Assembly: GCA_016715765.1 (NCBI GenBank)
Contig: JADJZJ010000047.1
Location: 1-34,189 of the forward strand
Origin: Opitutaceae bacterium
GTDB lineage: Bacteria; Verrucomicrobiota; Verrucomicrobiia; Opitutales; Opitutaceae
Reading direction: 5' to 3'
Length of the DNA stretch: 34,189 nt
Below, in pieces: positions 1-9,761 of the stretch (position 1 is the stretch's first letter; every line of letters begins with the position of its first letter). The position numbers and the translations under genes are program-made. A model generated the notes under the pieces. The model was not told the origin of the DNA. It did not search any database and saw only the letters and a program-made list of their open reading frames with translations.

Positions 1-433
1 TGAAGAACGCCCACGCTTTTTTCGCGGCCTTGAATTGGCGCAGCATGGCCGTCGGGAGCCTGGCGGTTTTCCGGTTTTCGAAGGAGTAGATGCCGGTCTT
101 TGCAGCCTTGCGGGCGGCATGCGCGGCCAGTCCGGCCGGGTGCATTTTGCCTGCGAGTCGCAGCCGCCGGACATGGGCGAGATTGACGTTGCTCCAGTTG
201 CTGCCGGGCCGGCGGGGAGTGAAGCGATGGCAATAACTCTGCGCGTCGATCCGGTGGATAATGCCGTCAATCCAGCCAAAGCACAGGGCCTCATCAATGG
301 CTTCCGCCTTGGTCAGGCCGCCCAGGCCGGATTCCACCTTATGGAAACCCACATAAAGTTCGGCGGTGGCGGCGTGATTATGCTCCAGCCATGAACGGAA
401 GGCGGCGGCGGTGGCGAAAAAGGTCGGCTGCAT
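1..433 (-). CDS. YdeI/OmpD-associated family protein, 3' end outside window
   Basis: Reading the minus strand from the ATG at 433 gives 144 codons open to the window edge, starting MQPTFFATAAAFRSWLEHN. The order of motifs is typical of the YdeI/OmpD-associated (bacteriocin-protection-like) family: LYVGFHK, then LTKAEAIDEALCFGWIDG, then the tract RFTPRRPGSNWSNVN, then a helical stretch ending KAAKKAWAFF. The conserved CFGWIDG and SNWS segments are both present near residues 50 and 78. The start lies 17 bases after the stop of the hydrolase gene, so the two probably share a transcript. The C-terminal quarter is missing because of the window edge. The family is cytoplasmic and its biochemical role is poorly defined; only the family is called here. 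Confidence 0.85.
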   Translation of the reverse strand, partial: MQPTFFATAAAFRSWLEHNHAATAELYVGFHKVESGLGGLTKAEAIDEALCFGWIDGIIHRIDAQSYCHRFTPRRPGSNWSNVNLAHVRRLRLAGKMHPAGLAAHAARKAAKTGIYSFENRKTARLPTAMLRQFKAAKKAWAFF

Positions 434-450
434 GGCGCTCGAGTTGCGGA

Positions 451-1215
451 TTACGGGAGGCCGAGCAGCAGCTCGGCCGTTTCCGCGGGCTTGCGCCAGT
501 ACGGGACGTGGTCGGCTTCCATGGTGATGACGGGCCAACCCCTGGCCTTGGCGCGTTCGGCCGCAGGGTAAAATTCATCCTCCTCCGGTGCCCGGCCCTT
601 TTCCACGGTGAGAATGTAAGTCCCGGGAATCTTCGCGGCCGCCGGGTTTTTCAGGACGATGGGATCGGTAAAGGTCTTGAGCGGGTGGGGCACGTCCCGG
701 GGGAAGGGCTTGTCGGGCTTGACCCAGGTCGGAAGGATGAAGCCGTCCCTGGTCATCTGTGCAATGGGGAGCGATCCGCCCTTGCGGAGATCCATGAGGC
801 TCTCGCCATTTTCGGGGAGAAAGGCGTCGAGGTAGACGAGGCGCGCAATCCGCTCCGGGATGCGGTCGGCCACTCCCGTGATGACCATGCCGCCGTAACT
901 GTGACCGAGGAGGATGACGTCATGCAGGTCCTCGAAGAGGATGAAATTGACGATGTCCGCAATGTGCACGTCGAGACCGATCGCCGGAGTGGCGGTGTGA
1001 TAGCGCTCGCCCAATCCGCTCAGGGTGGGTGTGTACACTTGGTAGCCGCGTGCTTCGAGCAGCGGGGCGACCTTGCGCATATGCCAGCCACCGGCCCAAG
1101 CGCCGTGGACCATGACCAGCACCGGCTTCTTCTCGATAACCACGGGCTCGGCCGACCACAGGGATGCAGTTCCCGGCAATCCCAGGAGCAGGATGAAAAG
1201 CAAACGCCAGTTCAT
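451..1215 (-). CDS. Exported alpha/beta hydrolase (EstC/salicylate-esterase-like)
   Basis: The 254-aa product starts MNWRLLFILLLGLPGTASL, a signal peptide with a hydrophobic core and a likely cut near SAEP, so the enzyme should act outside the cytoplasm. The mature part has the oxyanion-loop motif VMVHGAWAGGW, the nucleophile elbow GHSYGG and a late ADHVPYW histidine, the order expected of an alpha/beta-fold hydrolase. GERYHTATPAIGLDVHI and LVYLDAFLPENG resemble the EstC / plant methyl-salicylate-esterase and hydroxynitrile-lyase branch; the substrate cannot be read from sequence. An upstream in-frame start at 1317 is rejected because it would translate the palindromic repeat at 1263-1289 and place 34 arginine-rich residues before the signal peptide. 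The YdeI-like gene follows at once on the same strand. Confidence 0.85.
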   Translation of the reverse strand: MNWRLLFILLLGLPGTASLWSAEPVVIEKKPVLVMVHGAWAGGWHMRKVAPLLEARGYQVYTPTLSGLGERYHTATPAIGLDVHIADIVNFILFEDLHDVILLGHSYGGMVITGVADRIPERIARLVYLDAFLPENGESLMDLRKGGSLPIAQMTRDGFILPTWVKPDKPFPRDVPHPLKTFTDPIVLKNPAAAKIPGTYILTVEKGRAPEEDEFYPAAERAKARGWPVITMEADHVPYWRKPAETAELLLGLP

Positions 1216-1262
1216 GCCGCGACCAATGCCAGTGGCGCCATGAGTGGTCAACCCGGCCTGTT

Positions 1263-1404
1263 GGGAGCGCGACCGCCCTCGGTCGCAATCGAGCGCACGC
1301 CGTAATGTCCTGCCCAATTCCTGCCTCCATGCGTCGAGGCATGCATCTAGTTTGGGTACTGTTCAGGCTTCGTGTGCATTGCGACCGAGGGCGGTCGCGC
1401 TCCC
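1263..1404. repeat. Inverted pair of a 27-bp dispersed repeat, MITE-like unit
   Basis: Bases 1263-1289 and 1378-1404 are exact reverse complements over 27 bp and bracket 88 bp with no gene. Each arm also holds its own hairpin: GCGACCG, loop CCCT, CGGTCGC. A third identical copy lies at 15685-15711. The unit occupies most of the 200-bp gap between prfC and the hydrolase gene. No target-site duplication is visible at the outer edges. Confidence 0.85.
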
Positions 1405-1415
1405 GGGGCATCCGA

Positions 1416-3050
1416 TCAGCTCGTCTGCTCGATGGGGAGCTCGTGCAGTTTCAGCTCGGGATTCTTCTCTACGAAATAGCGCATGGTCCAGTCGTTGGGG
1501 AAGAGCGCGACGGGATGATCGAACTTGTCGGTGCCGAAGCTGACGCCGGTGGCGACGATGAGCAGGGAGGTGTCCTTGAGCGCGGGATGCGGCTCGAGCC
1601 AGCGAAGGAGGGTCCAGGGCGTGGGCGTGAGGCGGGACTCGGCGCCGTACTCGGCCTGCAGGCGGTATTGCACGACCTCGAATTGCAGCGGACCGACCGC
1701 GGCGAGCAGGGTGGCGCCGGGCGGGCAGTTGCGGGGGGTGAAGGATTGCACGACGCCCTCCTGCAGGAGCTGTTCGAGTCCGGCGCGGTATTTCTTGGCG
1801 TCGGAGGAACTGGGATTCGAAATGTAGGTGAAGACCTCCGGCGGGAAGCGCGGGATCTCGTCGAAGCGGATGGACTTGTCGGCCGTGAGCGTGTCGCCGA
1901 TGCCAAAAGAGTCGTGGCCCACGAGGCCGATGACGTCGCCCGGCCAGGCTTCATCAACCGTTTCGCGTTCCTGGCCGAAGAGCTTGTGCGACGACGAAAG
2001 CCGCACGGTGCGGCCCGTGCGCTGGTGGATCACGTTCATGTCGCGCTCGAACTTGCCGGAGCAGATGCGCAGGAACGCGATGCGGTCGCGATGCTTCGGG
2101 TCCATGTTGGCCTGGATCTTGAAGATGAAGCCGGAGAACTTCGGCTCCTCGACGGGCACGATCCGGCCCTGCTCGGGGGCGGGGAGGCCGCCGACCGCCA
2201 CACTGACGGCCCGGCGCGGGGCGGGCGGCACGGAGTCCTTGAGAAAACCGTCCAGGAGCAGCTGGATGCCGAAATTGTTCACGGCCGAGCCGAAGTACAC
2301 CGGCGTCTGCTGGCCGGCCTGCACGGCGGCGAGGTCGAAGGGATGGCCGGCGCCGTCGAGCATCGCGAGCTGGTCCTTCACCTCGTTGAAGGTGTAGTCG
2401 TCGAGCTTGCCGCGCACGACCTCGTCATCGAGCGAGGTGACATTGACCGGGGCCTGAAACTTGCCGCCGGGCACGCGTTCAAAGAGGTGGACCTCGCGGG
2501 TGCGGCGATCGAACACGCCCTTGAAGGAGGGGCCGTTGCCGAGCGGCCAGATGACGGGCGAGGACTGCAGGCCGAGGACGTTTTCGAGTTCATCGAGCAG
2601 GTCGATCGGGCTGCGGGTCGGCCGGTCGCACTTGTTCATGAACGTGAAAATGGGCACGCCCCGGCGCCGGCAGACCTCGAAGAGCTTGCGGGTCTGGGTC
2701 TCCACGCCCTTGCCGGCGTCAATGACCATGAGGGCGGCATCCACCGCGGTGAGCACGCGGTAGGTGTCCTCGGAGAAATCCTTGTGGCCGGGGGTGTCGA
2801 GCAGGTTGACGGCGTAGCCGGAGTAATCGAACTGCAGGACGGTGGAACTGATGGAGATGCCGCGCTGCTTCTCCAGTTCCATCCAGTCGGAGGCGGTGGC
2901 GCGCTGGTTCTTGCGCGCCGTCACCGAGCCGGCGAGATGCAGGGCGTTGCCGTAAAGCAGGAACTTTTCGGTCAGCGTCGTCTTGCCCGCATCGGGGTGC
3001 GAGATGATCGCGAAGGTGCGTCGGCGGGCGATTTCCTGGGCGGCAGTCAT
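1416..3050 (-). CDS. prfC: Peptide chain release factor 3
   Basis: The 544-aa translational GTPase starts MTAAQEIARRRTFAIISHPD. It contains the P-loop HPDAGKTT, the switch I tract RGISISSTVLQF, G3 DTPGHKDFSEDTYR and G4 NKCDR, all diagnostic of RF3 rather than EF-G or LepA. The length agrees with the family (E. coli 529 aa). RF3 recycles RF1 and RF2 from the ribosome after termination. The open frame continues upstream to 3731, but that extension is a PEP-CTERM fragment joined by a frame accident, so the ATG at 3050, just before the conserved N-terminus, is chosen. The C-terminal domain is complete, with motifs such as AAVGPLQFEVVQYRL, and ends ELPIEQTS. It appears to be transcribed alone. Confidence 0.95.
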   Translation of the reverse strand: MTAAQEIARRRTFAIISHPDAGKTTLTEKFLLYGNALHLAGSVTARKNQRATASDWMELEKQRGISISSTVLQFDYSGYAVNLLDTPGHKDFSEDTYRVLTAVDAALMVIDAGKGVETQTRKLFEVCRRRGVPIFTFMNKCDRPTRSPIDLLDELENVLGLQSSPVIWPLGNGPSFKGVFDRRTREVHLFERVPGGKFQAPVNVTSLDDEVVRGKLDDYTFNEVKDQLAMLDGAGHPFDLAAVQAGQQTPVYFGSAVNNFGIQLLLDGFLKDSVPPAPRRAVSVAVGGLPAPEQGRIVPVEEPKFSGFIFKIQANMDPKHRDRIAFLRICSGKFERDMNVIHQRTGRTVRLSSSHKLFGQERETVDEAWPGDVIGLVGHDSFGIGDTLTADKSIRFDEIPRFPPEVFTYISNPSSSDAKKYRAGLEQLLQEGVVQSFTPRNCPPGATLLAAVGPLQFEVVQYRLQAEYGAESRLTPTPWTLLRWLEPHPALKDTSLLIVATGVSFGTDKFDHPVALFPNDWTMRYFVEKNPELKLHELPIEQTS

Positions 3051-3193
3051 GAAAACCCGACAGATGGACCACAGATCACGGGGCGCGGTGCGAAAGCTGA
3101 TGGGGAAGTCGCCCGGAGGTTGAAGCAATCCTGCGGGGCGACGACCTCGGTGCGCATCCTGCGCGACTGTCTTGGTCGAGGCCGTTCCAGGTC

Positions 3194-3731
3194 TCAGACA
3201 ATGAAGGACCGGATGCGCCTGCGCCGGGGTGAACCAAAGTCCGCCGAGACCCAGCACCAGCAGGACATAGGTCGAGGGTTCGGGGATGGCGAAGGTGCCG
3301 AAGAACAGGTCATCCGTATAGCCAACCTGACGGGAGCCGCCGGAGTTGAGTCCGTCCATTTCAATCTTGGCTACCCAGGTGAGCGGATCGTTGAAATCGG
3401 CGATCCAGCCGACGAATTCGATGCTGGTCGTATTGATGTGCGTGCCAAGCAGCGTGCCTTCGCTGTTGTAGAAGCGGGTGAGCGCATAGCCGGTCTGCCA
3501 GATGCGCTCCAGGCCGACGATGGATTGCGGCGAATCAAAGCGGATTTCATAGCCCACGCGCCCGTCGTCCGAGCCGGACACGTACGGGGTGCCGACCAGC
3601 TTGTGGCTGGTGTCGCCGCTGACCGGCGCACCGGACACGTAGGCGTTGTGCACCGGGATGATGGGGCTGCCGTTGGTCGCGATGGTGGAGAAAAAACGGG
3701 CGCCGCCCCACACTTTTGGATTTTCCACCAA
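3194..3731 (-). pseudogene. PEP-CTERM exoprotein remnant, 5'-truncated and frameshifted
   Basis: About 170 codons of a secreted-type domain (VWGGARFFSTIATNG near the start, FVGWIADFNDPLTWVAKIEM in the middle) lead to IPEPSTYVLLVLGLGGLW, a PEP-CTERM sorting helix. In the frame as read the basic tail is missing and the frame runs on into prfC. One base out of frame the DNA reads SPRRRRIRSFIV followed by TGA at 3196-3194, which is exactly the arginine-rich end such proteins have; a single extra base near 3226 explains it. At the other end the frame opens just after a TAA at 3743 with no signal peptide, so the 5' part is lost or shifted. PEP-CTERM proteins are processed by an exosortase; none is in the window. 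It is either a decayed gene or a gene with sequence errors. Confidence 0.75.
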
Positions 3732-3768
3732 TTCAGGGCTTTATCTTTCCCTGAAATGTCCGAATAAT

Positions 3769-3900
3769 ATGCCCATGGGCACGCTCCTCATCGCTATCAT
3801 CATGATCAGCCTGAGCTATTTCATAGCCCTGTTGCGCAGTGCGCCTGAAGGTTACCAGGACCAATTCGGCTTTCACTTCGTGTACCAGACCGTGAGCTGA
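3769..3900 (+). CDS. 43-aa membrane protein, PEGY/GFH small-protein family
   Basis: ATG at 3769 (or 3775) opens a short frame ending in TGA at 3898-3900. The product begins MPMGTLLIAIIMISLSYFIA, one hydrophobic helix of about 17 residues, and continues with a soluble tail bearing PEGYQDQFGFHF. The same layout, YFIA then PEGY, D, GFH and an aromatic residue, is found in a second tiny frame at 21196-21324 on the minus strand, which strongly argues that both are translated. The gene diverges from the PEP-CTERM remnant with 37 bases between the two starts. No known family is recognised. The topology is probably N-in/C-out or the reverse with a single pass; the function is unknown. Confidence 0.65.
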   Translation: MPMGTLLIAIIMISLSYFIALLRSAPEGYQDQFGFHFVYQTVS

Positions 3901-4023
3901 GCGCTCCTGCAAGTCGCTGATGGACCGGCGGCCCAAGGCTTCGGGTGATGACCGGAAATGTGACGTAATGGTCTCCCCGTGTTTTGGGCTTCTATGCATC
4001 GGGAATCAGGGGATGATGGCGGC

Positions 4024-5275
<1,252 letters not shown>

Positions 5276-5296
5276 AGGCCGGCGCCGGGGTGCCGG

Positions 5297-5475
5297 AACG
5301 TCGAACGCTTTAACGCTGAACTTCGAAAGCTCAACGCTGTACGGAAGCCTGGCGAGAATCCGGCCATCTCCCAGCTCCAATTCAGCAAGCTGCGAACACT
5401 GTCCACTCGCTCACCTGGTCGCACAGGGCCAGAAACGCCCGAAGGCGTTAAGCGTCGAAGTTAAACGTTCAGCGT
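5297..5475. repeat. Imperfect inverted intergenic repeat after rlmI
   Basis: The 220-bp gap between rlmI and the coiled-coil gene has no gene. Its left edge (5297-5339) is built of short AACGCT/GAACTTCGAA-like words, and the right edge (5444-5475) carries the reverse complement of similar words, so the two sides can fold on each other imperfectly. It looks like a dispersed intergenic repeat; no mobility gene is present. Confidence 0.4.
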
Positions 5476-5476
5476 G

Positions 5477-5495
5477 CCGCCGGCGCAGCCGGCGG
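5477..5495 (-). terminator. GC-rich hairpin abutting the coiled-coil gene stop
   Basis: CCGCCGGC, loop GCA, GCCGGCGG forms a perfect 8-bp stem that touches the TGA at 5498-5496. There is no T-run after it on the minus strand, so it is a possible but unproven terminator or transcript-end stabiliser. Confidence 0.4.
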
Positions 5496-6095
5496 TCACC
5501 GCGTGGCGAGATCGAGGTCGCGGCGGACCATGCGGAGATCGTCGATCTGCTTTTGCAGGAGGGCCAGTTCCGCCTTGGTCTTCGGCAGTTTCATGGCTTC
5601 CATGATGTCGCGCTCAGCTTCCATCAACTGCACGCGCTCGGCGGCGACCGACTCGCGCTGCTCGGTGGATTTGCCGCCGAAGAGGGAGAACTTCTTTGTG
5701 GTCTTGGCATCGTTGAGGGAGACGTCGAGGTCGGAGGACTTCATCTTCTTGCGCTCGCGGGCGATGTCCTTCTCCAGCTTGCGAATTTGCAGGTCGATCT
5801 CGGTGATGCGGCTGTTGCGCACCTCCATGGAGGGCAGCGTCGTGACATCCTCGGGCGCCGGTTTGGCCGGCGCGGGCGTGACGGCTCCGCCCTCGGTGGC
5901 AGTGGCCGGAGTGGATGGGGGCGATCTCGGCCTTGTTGGCGGCTTGGGTCGCCTTGCGATGGGCGTGTTCCGCCAGGCGCGCCTTGACCCGGGCCTCGCG
6001 GGCGGCCTTGTCCGCGTCGGTCTCGGGCCGCGGTCGGCGGCAGGCAGCGCAGCGACAAGAGGCGGACCAGCGAAGGCGTAAAGTGTGGATTTCAT
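5496..6095 (-). CDS. Exported coiled-coil protein, two compensating frameshifts
   Basis: From ATG 6095 the frame starts MKSTLYAFAGPPLVAALPAA, a signal-peptide-like N-terminus. It then passes into arginine/proline-rich nonsense, while the neighbouring frame reads PETDADKAAREARVKARLAE followed by HAHRKATQAANKAEIAP, and the first frame resumes with TPATATEGGAVTPAPAKPAP. One base missing near 6040 and one extra C in the GCCCCC near 5925 restore a single protein of about 200 residues. The C-terminal half (about 95-200) is a charged heptad-like coiled coil: EIDLQIRKLEKDIARERKK, then SVAAERVQLMEAERDIMEAM, then LLQKQIDDLRMVRRDLDLAT. It lies downstream of eno but is separated from it by a terminator. 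No family is recognised. Confidence 0.6.
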   Translation of the reverse strand: MKSTLYAFAGPPLVAALPAADRGPRPTRTRPPARPGSRRAWRNTPIARRPKPPTRPRSPPSTPATATEGGAVTPAPAKPAPEDVTTLPSMEVRNSRITEIDLQIRKLEKDIARERKKMKSSDLDVSLNDAKTTKKFSLFGGKSTEQRESVAAERVQLMEAERDIMEAMKLPKTKAELALLQKQIDDLRMVRRDLDLATR

Positions 6096-6196
6096 GAGCG
6101 GAGGAGGAGCAGACAGGGGGCTGGGCAAGAAACGAGGCCAGGTGCGACCAGACTCGGTTGACGCGGGCCGGCGGCGCCGGGTTCCGCCGCCACCAT

Positions 6197-6223
6197 GAAA
6201 AGGCCGGGCGTTGCGCCCGGCCT
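6197..6223 (-). terminator. Rho-independent terminator of eno
   Basis: On the minus strand AGGCCGGGCG, loop CAA, CGCCCGGCCT forms a perfect 10-bp stem (6223-6201) followed directly by TTT, beginning 24 bases after the eno stop. The stem, tight loop and T-run fit an intrinsic terminator that separates eno from the coiled-coil gene. Confidence 0.85.
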
Positions 6224-6247
6224 GGGAGAATGCGCCGGGAAGGCCGG

Positions 6248-7525
<1,278 letters not shown>

Positions 7526-7665
7526 GGGAAAATGAGCTCCCAGTGAATGACAGTGTCAGCCGAGGGGAAAGGCCAAGTATGGCCTGCCGGCCCTCCGGCC
7601 CCGTGTAACTGCAAGCCGGATTTCGGAAGGGGGGGCGAACCGTCAGCAACGGATGCACGCCTGTC

Positions 7666-7681
7666 CGGCAGGCTCCTGCCG
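7666..7681 (-). terminator. Short hairpin after the ankyrin-like gene
   Basis: CGGCAG, loop GCTC, CTGCCG folds immediately beyond the stop of the ankyrin-like gene (stop at 7685-7683). No T-run follows on the minus strand, so termination is only a possibility. The rest of the gap back to the eno start (7526-7665) shows GC-rich sequence and no gene. Confidence 0.35.
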
Positions 7682-7682
7682 C

Positions 7683-8741
7683 TCAGGCAAAAGGCGCGCG
7701 CGAGACGCCCAGCTTCTGCGCGAGACGCTTGAGCGGCCCGCCGGACTTGGGGCGCAGCATGGGCGGGAGCTGCTCGGCAAAGCCCCGCTCGACGGCGAGG
7801 CGGCCGACGGTGATGCGGTCGTAATTGCGGACGTTGAGCAGTTCGACGGTCAGCAGGCCGGGCGGAATCTGGTCAAGGTGGCCCTCAAAGGCGGCGGCAT
7901 GCAGGGGAGTGTCGCCGTTGTCGTTGCGGGTGAGCAGCAGGTCCCGGGTCAGCTGCTCCGGCGGGAGGCGGTTCAACTGGCCGGTTTCTGCCGCGGCATG
8001 GATGGCGGTGAACCCCGATTTGCTGGCCACGACGAGGTGGTCATGCACCAGCAGGCGGGGCGGAATCTGGTCGAGGTGGCCGCTGATGGCGGCGGCATGG
8101 AAGACGGTGTCGCCGGAATTGGTCACGGCGAGCAGGGCGGCGGCAGTCAGGAATTCCGTGGCGATCTGGTCGAGATGGCCGTTGAGCGCGGCCACGTGCA
8201 GGACGGTTTCGCCACCGATGTTCCCCCGGGCGAAATTGGCGGCGGTCAGGAAGGCCGCGGGGAAGCGGTCCAGCGCGCCCTGTTCGGCGGCCTCATGGAG
8301 AAGGGTGTTGCCCAGATCGGTCTGCCGCAGAACCACTTCCTCAGTCAGCAGGCCGGCCGGCAGCTGCGCCAGGTGGCCATGGGCCGCGGCGACATGATAC
8401 ACCGTGTAGCCCGAGTTGCTGCGCATGGACAGGGCCTCATGGGTCAGCAGCTGGGCCGGCACATCGTTCAGATGGCCGCCCAGGGCGGCGTGATGCAGCA
8501 CGGTGTAGCCCAGGTCGTTCTTGATGGACAGGTATTCAGGCGCGAGCAGGCGGGTTGGGATCGAGCCAAGCTGGCCGTGGCGGGCGGCGACGTGGAGCGC
8601 GGTGTTGCCCGCGGCATTGCGCGCGGTCAACAGTTCGGTCGTGAGCAGGCTGGCTTCGATTGTCCCCAGACGGCCATCGCGGGCGGCGGCGTGCAGATCC
8701 GTTATTTGCATGGGTCGTTCGATGTTTCTAGGGTTAATCAT
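7683..8741 (-). CDS. Ankyrin-like repeat protein, eight exact 33-residue units
   Basis: The 352-aa product consists almost wholly of repeats. After a capping unit (MQITDLHAAARDGRLGTIE) come eight back-to-back units of exactly 33 residues, each starting G-[NYEDF]-T and running G.T.LH.AA..GHL.Q.P..LLT..LL...N. A degenerate cap and a basic tail (GPLKRLAQKLGVSRAPFA) follow. The G-T-LH-AA core is that of ankyrin repeats, but the second half carries a conserved (I/L)P..LLT segment in place of the usual loop. There is no signal peptide or membrane helix, so a cytoplasmic protein-binding role is likely; the partner is unknown. An alternative start is ATG 8711. It diverges from the response-regulator pair. 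Confidence 0.8.
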   Translation of the reverse strand: MINPRNIERPMQITDLHAAARDGRLGTIEASLLTTELLTARNAAGNTALHVAARHGQLGSIPTRLLAPEYLSIKNDLGYTVLHHAALGGHLNDVPAQLLTHEALSMRSNSGYTVYHVAAAHGHLAQLPAGLLTEEVVLRQTDLGNTLLHEAAEQGALDRFPAAFLTAANFARGNIGGETVLHVAALNGHLDQIATEFLTAAALLAVTNSGDTVFHAAAISGHLDQIPPRLLVHDHLVVASKSGFTAIHAAAETGQLNRLPPEQLTRDLLLTRNDNGDTPLHAAAFEGHLDQIPPGLLTVELLNVRNYDRITVGRLAVERGFAEQLPPMLRPKSGGPLKRLAQKLGVSRAPFA

Positions 8742-8782
8742 TTGCAGTGTGAAGCAATCTCAAATCCCGGGGTGTTCCGCCC

Positions 8783-9262
8783 ATGACTGGAAATGGATTT
8801 GCCAAGTCCAAGGTGGTCCCCACGCTGTCAGACATGAGTGAAGCCGACCCCAAGTCCGCGCCCGCCGTTCCCAAGAAGGATGCCATCCTCCTGATCGATG
8901 ACGAGGCTTCGCTGCTGGAAATATTCACCGCAGCCCTTGAACCCCATTTTGAAGTCGCGACGGCGACCTCGGTGCGCGACGCCGAATACCTGCTCCACAA
9001 GCGGCAGTTCAAGGTCGTGGTGGCCGATCATCTGATGCCGGGTGGCAATGGCATGAGCTTTCTGGTCCGGGCCCGGGAGGATTATCCCCACATGCAGCGC
9101 ATTTTGGTGACGGGTTACATGAAGCCGGAGCTCTTGCTGCGCAGCGTGAATGAAGCCGCGCTTTTCCGTTACCTCCTGAAGCCGGTTTCGTTTGCGGAAC
9201 TGATCAAGGTTGTCCATGAAGCGGCCAAGGCGCACGACGCCAGTCTCGCCGCCGCGGTCTGA
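8783..9262 (+). CDS. Single-domain response regulator (REC), first of a pair
   Basis: The 159-aa product is a receiver domain with no output domain. The acidic pair is D39-D40 (LLIDDE), the phospho-acceptor is D82 (VVVADHLMPGG), the switch threonine is T110 (ILVTGY) and the conserved lysine is K133 (YLLKPV). The first 30 residues are variable, and an in-frame ATG at 8834 could be the true start. Its stop overlaps the start of the next gene by one base (TGATG at 9260-9264), so the pair is translationally linked. The DHLMPG and TGYMKPELLLRS tracts recall receivers of RpfG-like regulators. No kinase is adjacent; the large sensor block starts 13 kb away. Confidence 0.88.
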   Translation: MTGNGFAKSKVVPTLSDMSEADPKSAPAVPKKDAILLIDDEASLLEIFTAALEPHFEVATATSVRDAEYLLHKRQFKVVVADHLMPGGNGMSFLVRAREDYPHMQRILVTGYMKPELLLRSVNEAALFRYLLKPVSFAELIKVVHEAAKAHDASLAAAV

Positions 9263-9648
9263 TGTCCACCACACCGTCCCCTTCGCGTCCGTTGGTGTTG
9301 GTGGTGGATGACGAGGTGGAGATTCGCCTGGCCCTCAAGCTGGGCTTGGAGACGGAGTTCGAGGTTCACCTGGCGAGTTCGGCGGAGGAGGCGGAGGGGA
9401 TGCTCGCCATGCACGGCTACAACGTGCTGCTGTGCGATCATCTGATGCAGGGCGAGGACGGACTGCCATTCCTCATGCGCATGCGGCAGAAATATCCCGA
9501 GGTGCACCGGGTCATGATGACCAGCTACATCAATCCGGAATTGCTGGCCCGAAGCGAAGCCCTGGCCGGGTTGTCGGCGTGCCTGATGAAACCGCTGTCG
9601 CTGCCCGTCCTCATTGCGGCCATCCGCAAGGCGCAGGCGGGGCACTGA
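9262..9648 (+). CDS. Single-domain response regulator (REC), second of a pair
   Basis: The 128-aa stand-alone receiver has the acidic pair D16-D17 (LVVDDE), acceptor D59 (VLLCDHLMQGEDG), T87 (MMTSYI) and K110 (CLMKPLS). It resembles the preceding gene closely along the DHLM and TSYINPELLARS segments, indicating a tandem duplication followed by divergence. It has no DNA-binding or enzymatic domain, so it probably acts in a phosphorelay or by protein contact. Its transcript ends at the REP-like hairpin 8 bases downstream, which faces the convergent uvrA gene. Confidence 0.9.
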   Translation: MSTTPSPSRPLVLVVDDEVEIRLALKLGLETEFEVHLASSAEEAEGMLAMHGYNVLLCDHLMQGEDGLPFLMRMRQKYPEVHRVMMTSYINPELLARSEALAGLSACLMKPLSLPVLIAAIRKAQAGH

Positions 9649-9655
9649 AGCAAAA

Positions 9656-9717
9656 TGTAGGAGCGGCTTTATGCCGCGATTGGCCGGCAACATCGCGGCA
9701 TAAGGCCGGCTCCTACA
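9656..9717. repeat. REP-like long hairpin between convergent genes
   Basis: Arm 9656-9680 (TGTAGGAGCGGC then TTTATGCCGCGAT) pairs with 9692-9717 over about 25 bp, with one bulge and one mismatch and an 11-base loop. The TGTAGGAGC ends are those of REP elements known from Pseudomonas and relatives. It sits between the regulator stop (9648) and the uvrA stop (9762), where it could end transcription from both sides. Confidence 0.8.
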
Positions 9718-9761
9718 GTTGGATCATGCGCACGGCCTCGGCAGAATTTGCCGGCCTCCGC

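Noticed and set aside
3163..3196. Possible fourth, diverged copy of the 27-bp repeat
   Set aside because: Only about two thirds of bases match over 21 positions and the internal hairpin is lost; too weak to call.
1305..3767. 820-codon open frame on the plus strand
   Set aside because: It is antisense to prfC and the PEP-CTERM remnant, lacks any family motif, and is explained by high GC.
7683..8741. CRISPR-like periodic DNA in the ankyrin-like gene
   Set aside because: The period is 99 bp and conserved at protein level only; there are no identical DNA repeats or spacers.
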